DNA of 64,000 nucleotides from assembly GCF_904849725.1 (NCBI RefSeq), contig NC_058520.1, positions 346,205,670-346,269,669 on the forward strand, given 5' to 3'. A model generated the notes under the pieces. It was not told the DNA's origin, ran no database searches, and saw nothing but the letters and a program-made list of their open reading frames with translations. The position numbers were made by a program, and so were the translations under genes. This stretch comes from Hordeum vulgare subsp. vulgare (Eukaryota; Streptophyta; Magnoliopsida; Poales; Poaceae). This document shows, piece by piece, positions 11,607 through 22,659 of the stretch (position 1 is its first letter; every line of letters starts with the position of its first letter).

Positions 11607-14600
11607 AGTTGGTATCAGAGCAGTACCGACCTAAGAGCCCCCTTGATTGATCGAATTTGGCCGAGTCGAGTCTAGTGAAAAACTACTTGAGTCTAGTTAT
11701 ATATTGGAGAGTAGGACTCTTTTTTCTCCTCTTCTATGCTCTGGTGAGAAATCTTAACGTAATATTTTAATTCTACTCCTCTTCTCACTCAATTTTTTTA
11801 GGATCACGCGGATATTTTTGGAGTCTGTATGACGCCGATGTGACGGAGTTCTATCTTGGTGCCTCCTGTCTGACTTGATTTTCTTCCGGTGAGTTGAGCT
11901 CCAGGGGATTCTCGAGCACATAGTTATCATTCAGATTTCTTAGTATCTCAAAACGAAGGATGTTTGTAATTGCTTCAATACTAGTAGTGGCGAGATAACC
12001 CCGATGTCCCCAGTACCGGTGTAGATTGTTCGGGAGTACTGCCATACTTTGTATTGTTGTGATCACGAGGGTCTGTAGTAGATGAAGGTCCGAGATTCTA
12101 GCTGTGTGTTGACGGATTTGATACAGGTGACGGGTTAGTATAGGAGTTGTGTGATTATTACTCCTTGTATCCGTGTACCAGATTGCATGCCCAGATATTT
12201 CGGGAATTCTTAGGTGGGAATTCAAGTAGTTGCTTATAGGACAATCTTCCAACAAATGCATGATGTTAGGTTGGGGTTCGACATCTAGTGGAGTCGTTTG
12301 TTGATGGTCGACTTACAGCGGTTCTCGTTGTGTCTTAAAGAGTCCTTATAGCTTGCTACGACTCGGGGACACTTCGTATGTCGGGTGCACTGCCTTGCAC
12401 TTCATGTCTATTGTAAGGTTCGAGCCCGTGCGATCCTGTCCACGAAAATATCGAACGGAAATATCTCTCATGAGTTTGTTCTGGCTTGTTTCGTAAGCCG
12501 CATCCTTTGCTTTGTTGAATATGGTAATTCAAGTTGCTTCGATGTCAAGTGGTGATTTCAGATCGTTCCTAAGAGGCGTTCTCATATTTTCATGTGAGAA
12601 TGCAAATTCTTTTGTTCACTCAAATTGTCATATCAATTCTTGTCAACCGGAGTTGCGGTGTCAATTCCATTCAACTGGTGTGCTTCTCTTCAACTGAATT
12701 CAATCCTCTCTAAGTGTTTCAGATCATTCTCTCAATTCTTTCCGGAGTTCATCTCATCTGTCCCGAGTTATCTTTGTTTTTCCCCGCCCTCCCACCCTTT
12801 TCTTCGGTGATTGGATTTTCATCCAAGAGTTTTCTTTTCATGGTGCTTCTGCTGTTTGTTCTTTTCTCTCTTACCCGGTGATTCATTGTGAAGATTCTCA
12901 GGAGCTTCATGTTCATCCTTATTCAGTCTTGTTATTTTTCCGGTGAATTCAGTTTAGTTGTCTGTGTCATCTTATCCATTCATCCTTGTAATTCTTTCCT
13001 ATGTTGGAAATTCTTATGAGCCTATCTTGTTATTTATTCCTCTCTTTTCGATCCGAAGCGTTGAAGCTATCTTAGAAGTTTTTATTTCCAATCTTTTCAA
13101 TTATTTCGAGGTGCTAACCTCATCTAGTCCTCTTCATAACGGTGCATTATCTCTCTTCTAAGCAATCTTTTCTAACGGTTGTTTCTTTGAGTGGGCCCGT
13201 AACCCACATGTTTTTTCCCAGGATCTTTCCTGGCTCTTTTAATCCTTGCCCGGAGATCATTAATTCTTTTCGACTATGACGTAAGTATGATTTCCATCAG
13301 TCATATCCCTTCGTCAAGATATATTTGAATTAATTCTCATATTGGCTCAACCTTTCATTCTTCTTTATTCCGGAGTGTCTCAGTGATTCTTGGTGTTGTT
13401 CTCGTCTTCATTCTCAGCTTGCAATTCGAAGGAGTGTTTCTCTCAAATCTTTGTCCATTCTCTTGTGGATTCATCCTTGCAGCTTCGTGTCGTCTTCTAA
13501 GTTGTTTTCGTTCATGAGTAATCCCTTTCTTGCTATCTGGTGCATTTCTGAGTTGTTTTCATTCTCGATCCTCTGAAGGCCATCATTTTTAGAAGATTCT
13601 TCATTCTCAGCTTCCAGCTTTCGTTCTCAAATTCTTCTCCATTGTCGTCTCTTCGTTTGTCTCTCGATTATCCGGTGCCTTGTTCTAGTTTTTTCTCACG
13701 TGGCTCATGATCTCTTCATTCTCGTATTTCTCCATTCATGCATGATTGCCTCATTCGTCTCAATTCTTGCCGGTGGTCGTTTCGAGACTTCTTAAGTTTG
13801 GCTTTATCTATCACTCTTTAATCTTTTAAAGAAGAATAAGTGTTATGTTAAATCCGTTGCTTGTCATCAATTTAATTTGATGAAGGATGAGCATAACATA
13901 ATTCTTATTCTTGTTTCATCAAATGATCTGAATTCTTCTTACTTAGTGCCTCATAATATCAATTCCTTCTCTCAAGCGTTCTTCAAGATTCTTGTTGGAG
14001 TAGCTCAACTATTCTTTCTCTTGCATTTCCAATGTGTTGTTCTCCTTTGTCCTTGAGGTGGTATTATAGCATTCTTATTAGTGTAGGAGCCTCGAAGAGT
14101 TTTCCTTTCAAGAATGAGATAATTAAATCCACCAATTCTTTGATCATGAGATATTTCTACCCATGATTTCTTCATTGAGCTATCTTGGTTTAGACTCCAC
14201 CTAAAGCTTTTCCTATGGATTGTTGCTATCATGGTGCTTGTCATTAATCCTACTTCTCAATGTATCCTCTTGGTGTAAGAAATTGTTCATATCTTGTTGC
14301 TCCCAATCTATCCTTGTTTCTTTTAGTGGTTGGTTGTCACCTCACATTTGTTGAGTTGATTTTCATAAGCCCACTACTATCTTGTTCTTTTCGTTGTTGG
14401 TTTTCCAACTACTACGTCAATTCTCTGTCCGGAGACTCTTCAATTCTATTGTGATGATAGTTGTCATTCTTTTCTTCATTCTCTTCTTCCGCTTGATCTA
14501 GTTCATATTCTCTTGTTCCGGAGGCATTGTGATGTTGCTCTTTTGGGTCTATCATCTTGTTCTGTCAAGATCATGGTGTTCCCTTGCTCTACTTAGTTAT

Positions 14601-14852
14601 TTGTTATGTATATTGTCTAATTCTCTCTTCATATCGATTTTTTTGTCCCATTTTCCTACCGAAGTGCTGCCGAAATTTTTCGTGAATTCTTGCTTGTTTC
14701 TCATATCATTCCTCATCTCTTTGCAACCTTCAAGGATCGTTGGTTTCACTCGTTTGTCAAGAAGCGACTAAGTTTTACCTCTTGCTTTCTCATCCTCTCC
14801 CCCCTTTCATTCTTGGATCTCGGGGTGAGATCCTCTTGTAGTGTAGGAGAGT
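11607..14852 (+). other. B internal domain, non-coding
   Basis: Starts with the PBS and ends with the purine-rich GTGTAGGAGAG before the 3' LTR. The 3.2 kb between are T/C-rich, with many TTCTTC, CATTCTC and TCTTG motifs and no ORF above about 140 codons. The longest (11851-12261, minus strand) shows no retroelement or other recognisable domain. In LARDs this region is thought to carry packaging and dimerisation signals; nothing here proves it. Confidence 0.85.
11610..11621 (+). other. B primer-binding site (initiator Met tRNA)
   Basis: TGGTATCAGAGC lies three bases after the 5' LTR end and is the exact complement expected for the 3' end of plant initiator methionine tRNA. It is the only intact Met-PBS in the window. 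Confidence 0.93.
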
Positions 14853-15881
14853 TGTGACAGCCCAAGACCGACGTTCGAGAGGATTCCCCTTTATTTCCCT
14901 TTTCGTCGTGTGGTTATCATATTTCGTTTGTTGCATCATCATGTAGTTTGCATCGTCGCATCATGCATGGCATCTGGCATCATCTGTTGCGTGTGGTGTT
15001 TTGAGTGTGTGTGCTTCAAGTGCCCTCGCTGTCTTTAGTGCGATAGTAACTCCCCTCCTCTCCCCTCTTATTTCGTTTTTGTGGTTTTGCTAAAGTTTCT
15101 GTTTTAACCCCTATTTAAAAAAGGTTCGTCTTCTTTTAAATAAAAGTCCTTTTATTAAATGTGGGGGCAACCCTTGGGTTTTTATTTTATTTCTCCTTTT
15201 GTTTTATTTTAAAACAGAGTCTCATTTTCTTTTCTCCTTTAAAAGAGCTTTTATTTTTATTCTTTTGTAAAAGTGGTTTTATTTTATTCTCTTGTAAAAA
15301 TGGTTTTATTTTATTTTTCAAAAGAAGTTTCATTTTTATTTGTTTAAAGGTGCCCAAGCTATTTTTATAGTTGGGGTATAATTTTCAAAAGAGGCAAAAG
15401 CATTTTTTTTATTATTTTATATTTTGTTAAAAGTATTTCTTCGTTTAAGTTTTTCGGTTTAAAAGTAAAAAAACAAATAGAGGGAGAGAGGAGGACCCGA
15501 GGCCAAGGCCCAAGGCCTCCCCTCCCCTCCAACCCTAGCGAGAGGAGCCCGCAACCCTCTCGTTCCTCGTTCCCGATCCCTCTCGCTGCTCCCCTCGCGC
15601 CGTCTTCCCATGGCCTCGCGCAGCCCCCCTGCAGGCCGAGCCGCCTCTGTGCTCCCCGTCCCCTGCGCCCGCGCAGCCGCCGGTGCCCGATCTTGCCGCC
15701 GCGCCGCCTGGCCTCGCCGTTCCCCTGCTCCGCCTCGCCTGCGCTCTCCTCCACCGCGCCGCCTCCTCTGCCTAGCCCCGACCCCGCTGTGCTTGTGGTC
15801 GCCGCCGGCTTGCTGCGCCACCAGAGGTGGCTCGCCCCCGACCTCCTCCACCTCCGTGCTCCCGGTGGTCGCCCGTGCCCC

Positions 15882-17692
15882 TGTTGGTGAACGTCGCAAG
15901 GGAAACAAAAATTTTCCTACGCGCACGAAGACCTATCATGGTGATGTCCATCTACGAGAGGGGATGAGTGATCTACGTACCCTTGTAGATCATACAGCAG
16001 AAGCGTTAGTGAACGCGGTTGATGTAGTGGAACGTCCTCACGTCCCTCGATCCGCCCCGCGAACAATCTCGCGATCAGTCCCACGATCTAGTACCGAACG
16101 GACGGCACCTCCGCGTTCAGCACACGTACAACTCGACGATGATCTCGGCCTTCTTGATCCAGCAAGAGAGACGGAGAGGTAGAAGAGTTGTCCGGCAGTG
16201 TGACGGCGCTCCGGAGGTTGGTGATGATCTTGTCTCAGCAGGGCTCCGCCCGAGCTCCGCAGAAACGCGATCTAGAGGAAAAACTATGGAGGTATGTGGT
16301 CGGGCAGCCGTGAGAAAGTCGTCTCAAATAAGCCCTAAAACCTCCGTATATATAGGTGGGAGGGAGGGGAGGAGGCAGCCTCAAAACCTAAAGGTTTGGC
16401 CGAAATTGGAGGTGGAGGAGTCCTACTCCAATCCTACTTGGAGTAGGATTCCACCTTCCCACTTGGAAACTCTTTCCACCTTGTGTTTTTTCCTTCTCAA
16501 ACCTTATGGGCCTTAGTGGGAACTTATTCCAGCCCACTAGGGGCTGGTTTATCTCTTCCCATAGCCCATGAGACCCCTTGGGGCGTGACACCCCTCCCGA
16601 TGGTCCCCGGCACCCCTCCCGGCACTCCCGGTACACTACCGATGAGCCCGAAACTTTTCCGGTAATGCACGAAAACCTTCCGGTAACCAAATGAGGTCAT
16701 CCTATATATCAATCTTCGTTTCCGGACCATTCCGGAAACCCTCGTGACGTCCGTGATCTCATCTGGGACTCCGAACAACATTCGGTAACCAACCATATAA
16801 CTCAAATACGCATAAAACAACGTCGAACCTTAAGTGTGCAGACCCTGCGGGTTCGAGAACTATGTAGACATGACCCGAGAGACTCCTCGGTCAATATCCA
16901 ATAGCGGGACCTGGATGCCCATATTGGATCCTACATATTCTACGAGGATCTTATCGTTTGAACCTCAGTGCCAAGGATTCATATAATCCCGTATGTCATT
17001 CCCTTTGTCCTTCGGTATGTTACTTGCCCGAGATTCGATCGTCAGTATCCGTATACCTATTTCAATGTCGTTTACTGGCAAGTCTCTTTACTCGTTCCGT
17101 AATACAAGATCCCGCAACTTACACTAAGTTACATTGCTTGCAAGGCTTGTGTGTGATGTTTTATTACCGAGTGGGCCCCGAGATACCTCTCCGTTCACAC
17201 CGAGTGACAAATCCCAGTCTTGATCCATACTAACTCAACTAACACCTTCGGAGATACCTGTAGAGCATCTTTATAGTCACCCAGTTACGTTGCGACGTTT
17301 GATACACAGAAAGCATTCCTCCGGTGTCAGTGAGTTATATGATCTCATGGTCATAGGAACAAATACTTGACACGCAGAAAACAGTAGCAACAAAATGACA
17401 CGATCAACATGCTACGTCTACTAGTTTGGGTCTAGTCCATCACATGATTCTCCTAATGATGTGATCCCGTTATCAAGTGACAACACTTGCCTATGGCCAG
17501 GAAACCTTGACCATCTTTGATTAACGAGCTAGTCAACTAGAGGCTTACTAGGGACAGTGTTTTGTCTATGTATCCACACAAGTATTGTGTTTCCAATCAA
17601 TACAATTATAGCATGGATAATAAACGATTATCATGAACTAAGAAATATAATAATAACTAATTTATTATTGCCTCTAGGGCATATTTCCAACA
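15882..17692 (-). repeat. C 3' LTR (1811 bp)
   Basis: On the plus strand it begins TGTTGGTGAACGTCGC and ends ATATTTCCAACA. A TATA motif (GTATATATAGG on the plus strand) lies near 16345-16357. Upstream of it on the element strand, the ~270 bp at about 16364-16630 are unlike the equivalent LTR segment of E and contain an 11-bp-arm inverted repeat at 16421-16448. The polypurine tract (GTCTCCCACT on the plus strand) follows at 17693-17702. Confidence 0.95.
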
Positions 17693-17702
17693 GTCTCCCA
17701 CT

Positions 17703-19080
17703 TGCACTAGAGTCAATAATCTAGTTCACATCACCATGTGATTCCAACGAATCCAACACCCATATAGTTATGGGGTCTGATCATGTCTTGCTTGTGAGAG
17801 AGGTTTTAGTCAACGGTTCTGAAACTTTCAGATCCATGCGTTCTTTACAAATCTTTATGTCATCTTATAGATGCTGCTACTACGTGCTATTCGGAAATGC
17901 TCCAAATATCCACTCTACTATATGAATCCGTTTCACTACTCATAGTTATTCAGATTAGTGTCAAAGCTTGCATCGACGTTACCCTTTACGACGAACTCTT
18001 TAACCACCTCCATAATTGAGAAAAATTCCTTAGTCCATTTGTTACTAAGGATAAATTTTGACCGCTGCTAGTGATTCAAACATGGATCACTCTCTGTACC
18101 TCTCAACATACTTTGAGTCAAGGCACACTTCAGGTGCGGTACACAGCATGGCATACTTTAGATTCTACGGCTAAGGCATAGAAGACGACCTTCATCTATT
18201 CTCTTTATTCTGCCGTGGTCGGGTTTTGAGTCTTACTCAAATTCACACCTCACAACGCAACCAAGAACTCCTTCTTTGCTGGTCTATTTTGAACTCTTTC
18301 AAAAACTTGTCAAGGCATGCATCTTGTTGAAACTTCTATTAAGCGCTTTCGATCTATCTCCATAGATCTTTGATGCTCAACCTTCAAGTAGCATAATCCA
18401 GGTACTCCTTTGAAAACTTCTTTCAAACAACCTTGTATGCTTTACAGAAATTCTACATTACTTCTGATCCACAATATGTCAACCACATATACCTATCAGA
18501 AATTCTATAGTGCTCCCACTCACTTCTTTGGAAATACAAGTTTCTCATAAACCTTGTACACACCCAAAATCTTTGATCATCTCATCAAAGTGCTTATTCC
18601 AACTCCGAGATGCTTGCACCAGTCCATTGAAGGATCACTGGAGCTTGCATACTTGCTAGTATCTTTAGGATCGACAAAACCTTCTGGTTGTATCACATAC
18701 AATGTTTGCTCAAGGAAACCGTCGAGGAAACAATGTTTTGACATCCTACGTGCAATATTTCATAAATAATGCAGCAACTACTAACATAATTCTAACAGAC
18801 CTTTAGCATCGCTACGAGTGAGAAAGACTCATCATAGTCAACTGTTTGATCTTGTCGAAAACATCTTTGCGACAAGTCGAGCTTTTCTTAATAGTGACTT
18901 ATCACCATCATCGTCTGTCTTCTTTTAAAGATCCATTTTACCCAATAGTCCCATGACCATCAAGTAGTTCTACCAAAGTCTACACTTTGTTTTCACACAT
19001 GGATCCTCTCTCGGATTTTATGGCTTCCAGCCATTTGTCGGAATCTGGGCCCACCATCGCTTTCTCCATAACTCGTAGGT
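17703..19080 (-). pseudogene. C RT and RNase H remnants
   Basis: The 3' end of pol, read right to left. The RT entry block is near 18800-19080. The catalytic region is at 18478-18489, where the Copia YVDD motif reads Y-V-V-D preceded by a 1-nt frameshift. A reduced RNase H tail lies near 17720-18060. The RT segment between the entry block and the catalytic motif is shortened compared with the family. No continuous frame exists. A 71-codon plus-strand ORF at 18554-18769 is its antisense shadow and recurs in E and A. Confidence 0.85.
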
Positions 19081-19239
19081 TCACTGTTGCTCAACAACAT
19101 GACCTCCAAGACAGGGTTACCGTACTACTCTGCAGCAGTACGCGACCTTGTCGACCTACGAGGTTTGTAGTAACTTGATTCGAAGCTTAATGATCACCAT
19201 CATCAGCTTCCACTTCAATTGGTGTAGGCGCCACAGGAA

Positions 19240-20000
19240 CAACTTCCTACGCCCTGCTACACACTGGTTGAAGTGATGGTTCAATAACCTCATCAAGTTC
19301 TACTACCCTCCCACTCAATTCTTTCGAGAGAAACCTTTTCTCGAGAAAGGATCCGTTTCTAGAAACAAACACTTTGCTTTCGGATCTGAGATAGGAGATG
19401 TACCCAACTGTTTTGGATATCCTGTGAAGATGCATTTATCCGCTTTGGGTTCGAGCTTATCAGACTGAAACTTTTTCACATAAGTTTCGAAGCCCCAAAC
19501 TTTCAAGAAACGACAGTTTAGATTTCTCTAAACCTCAGTCTATACTGTCTCATCTCAACGGAAATACGCGGTGCCCCATTTAAAGTGAATGTGGTTGTCT
19601 CTAATGCATAACCCATAAACGATAGTGGTAATTCGATAAGAGACATCCCAGCATGCACCATACTAAATAGTGCGTGGCTATGACGTTCAGACACATCATC
19701 ACACCATGATGTTCCAGGTGGCATGAACTGTGAAACAATTTCCACATTGTCTTAACTGTGTACCAAAAATTCGTAACTCAGATATTCATTTCTATGATCA
19801 TATCGTAGACAGTTCATCCTCTTGTTACGACGAACTTCACTCTGAAACAGAATTGAACTTTTCAATATTTCAGACTTGTGATTCATTAAGTAAATACTCC
19901 TGTATCTACTCAAGTCGTCAGTGAAGTAAGAACATAATGATATCCACTGCGTGCCTCAACACTCACTGGACTGCATACATCAAAATGTATCACTTCCAAC
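19240..20000 (-). pseudogene. C integrase remnant
   Basis: Minus frames carry FTDDLSRY (near 19910-19935), MSLIELPLSFMGYALETTTF (near 19600-19660), and KVWGFETYVKKFQSDKLEPK with CIFTGYPK (19400-19506), all recognisable Copia integrase blocks. After GYPK (19401-19422) a small deletion shifts the frame to KTVGYISYLRSESKVFV. The identical break is present in A and E. Confidence 0.87.
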
Positions 20001-20089
20001 AAGTTACTATCTTGTTTCATCTCAATGAAAACAAGGCCTTGCTCATGTGGTATGATTTGCATGTCACTAGTGATTCGAAATCAGGTGAG

Positions 20090-20560
20090 TAAAGACCCAT
20101 CAGCATGGAGCCTCTTCAATGCAATTTATACTAACATGACTCAAGCGGCAGTGCCACAAGTAAGTGGTACTATCATCATTTAACTCGTATCTTTTGGCAC
20201 CAATGTGTAACACTACAATCGAGATTCAATAAACCATTGAAGGTGATTATTCAAGCAAATAGAGTAACCATTATTCCTTTTGAATGAATAATCGTATTGC
20301 AATAAACACGATCCAATCATGTTCATGCTTAACGCAAGCACCAAATAACAATTATTTAGGTTCAACACCAATCCCGATGGTAAAGGGGGCGTGTGACGTT
20401 TGATCATATCAACCTGGGAAACACTTCCAACACGTATCGTCACCTCGCCTTTAGCTAGTCTCCGTTTATGCCGTAGCTTTCATTTCGCGTTACTAATCAC
20501 TTAGCAACCGAACCAGTATCCAATACCCTCGTGCTACTAGGAGTACTAGTAAAGTACACA
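20090..20560 (-). pseudogene. C protease and pre-integrase remnant
   Basis: The minus frame 20213-20443 reads DMIKRHTPPLPSGLVLNLNN then LSMNMIGSCLLQYDYSFK, the pre-integrase part of BARE-type polyproteins. The aspartic-protease D-T-G region lies just upstream, near 20500-20530, in a damaged context. There is no intact domain. Confidence 0.75.
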
Positions 20561-20599
20561 TCAACATTATGTATATCAAATATACTTCTCTCGACTTTT

Positions 20600-21400
20600 G
20601 CCAGCCTTCTTATCTACCAAGTATCTAGAGTTGCTCCGCCTCAGTGACTGTTCCCCTTATTACAGAAGCACTTAGTCTCGGGTTTGGGTTTAATCTTGGG
20701 TCTCTTCATTAGTGCAGCAACTGTTTTGCCGTTTCACGAAGTATCCCTTCTAGCCCTCGCCTTTCTTGAAACTTAGTGGTTTTTCAAACCATCAACTATT
20801 GATGCTCCTTCTTGATTTCTACTTTCGCAGTGTCAAACGTCGCGAATCTCTCAAAGATCATTGTATCTATCCTTGATATGTTATAGTTCATCACGAAGCT
20901 CTCAAAGCTTGGTGGCAGTGACTTTTGGAGAACCATCACTATCTCATCTGGAAGATTAGCTCCCACTTGATTCAAGTGATTGTCGTACTCAGACAATCTG
21001 AGCACACGCTCAACGATTGAGCTTTTCTTCTTTACTTTGTGGTCAAAGAATTTTGTTGGAGGTCTCGTACCTCTTAACAAGGGCACAAGCATGAAATCAC
21101 AATTTCATCTCTTTAGAACATCACTTATGTTCCGTGACGTTTAAAACGTTTTCGGTGCCTTGCTTCTAAGCCATTAAGTACTTTGCACTGAACTATCGTG
21201 TAGTCATCAGAAACGTGTATGTCGGATGTTCACAGCATCCACAGACGACGCTCGAGGTGCAGCACACCGAGTGGTGCATTAAGGACATAAGCCTTCTGCG
21301 CAGCAACGAGGACAATCCTCGGTTTTACAGACTCAGTCTGCAAAGTTTGCTACTATCAATTTTCAACTAAATTTTCTCTAGGAACATAAAAAAACAGTAG
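20600..21400 (-). pseudogene. C gag remnant
   Basis: The minus frame 20796-21092 encodes the gag block with RVLRLSEYDNHLNQVG and LPPSFESFVMNYN, ending FDTAKVEIKKEHQ, which fits the Copia UBN2-type gag fold. The zinc knuckle follows with its Cys residues, but just after the His codon a TGA (plus-strand TCA at 20641-20643) ends the frame and the downstream sequence is altered. The same stop occurs in A and E. The rest of gag is frameshifted. Confidence 0.82.
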
Positions 21401-22659
21401 AGCTATAGCGCAAGCTACATCGTAATTCGCAAAGACCATTAGACTATGTTCATGACAATTAGTTCAATTAATCATATTACTTAAGAACTCCCACTCAAAA
21501 AGTACATCTCTCTAGTCATTTGAGTGGTACATGATCCAAATCCACTATCTCAAGTCCGATCATCACGTGAGTCGAGAATAGTTTGAGTGGTAAGCATCCC
21601 TATGCTAATCATATCAACTATACGATTCATGCTCGACCTTTCGGTCTCATGTGTTCCGAGGCCATGTCTGCACATGCTAGGCTCGTCAAGCTTAACCCGA
21701 GTGTTCTGCGTGTGCAACTGTTTTGCACCCGTTGTATGTGAACGTTGAGTCTATCACACCCGATCATCACGTGGTGTCTCGAAATGAAGAACTGTCGCAA
21801 CGGTGCACAGTCGGGGAGAACACAACTTCGTCTTGAAATTTTAGTGAGAGATCACCTCATAATGCTACCGTCGTTCTAAGCAAAATAAGGTGCATAAAAG
21901 GATTAACATCACATGCAATTCATAAGTGACATGATATGGCCATCATCACGTGCTTCTTGATCTCCATCACCAAAGCACCGGCACGATCTTCTTGTCACCG
22001 GCGCCACACCATGATCATCCATCAACGTGTTGCCATCGGGGTTGTCGTGCTACTTATGCTATTACTACTAAAGCTACATCCTAGCAAAATAGTAAACGCA
22101 TCTGCAAGCACAAACGTTAGTATAAAGACAACCCTATGGCTCCTGCCGGTTGCCGTACCATCGACGTGCAAGTCGATATTTCTATTACAACATGATCATC
22201 TCATACATCCAATATATCACATCACATCGTTGGCCATATCACATCACAATCATACCCTGCAAAAACAAGTTAGACGTCCTCTAATTTTGTTGTTGCATGT
22301 TTTACGTGGTGACCGAGGGTATCTAGTAGGATCGCATCTTACTTACGCAAACACCACAACGGAGATATATGAGTTGCTATTTAACCTCATCCAAGGACCT
22401 CCTCGGTCAAATCCGATTCAACTAAAGTTGGAGAAACAGTCACTTGCCAGTCATCTTTGAGCAAAGGGGGTTACTCGTAACGATGAAACCAGTCTCTCGT
22501 AAGCGTACGAGTAATGTCGGTCCAAGCCGCTTCAATCCAACAATACCGCGGAATCAAGAAAAGACTAAGGAGGGCAGCAAAATGCACATCACCGCCCACA
22601 AAAACTTTTGTGTTCTACTCGAGAAGACATCTACGCATGAACCTAGCTCATGATGCCAC
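21401..22659 (-). other. C leader and primer-binding site
   Basis: A non-coding leader of about 1.2 kb between LTR and gag. At 22645-22658 the plus strand GCTCATGATGCCAC is the complement of GTGGCATCATGAGC, the altered PBS shared by these Copia copies. A short ORF at 21936-22460 has no recognisable domain. Confidence 0.8.

Noticed and set aside
16139..16516. 125-codon ORF conserved at 22917-23294, 35379-35939 and 42189-42614
   Set aside because: Conserved only because it is in LTRs of recently copied elements; it diverges exactly where the U3 module differs. No domain.
18554..18769. 71-codon ORF recurring at 37801-38016 and 48870-49085
   Set aside because: Antisense shadow of the degenerate Copia RT; recurrence reflects element copy number.
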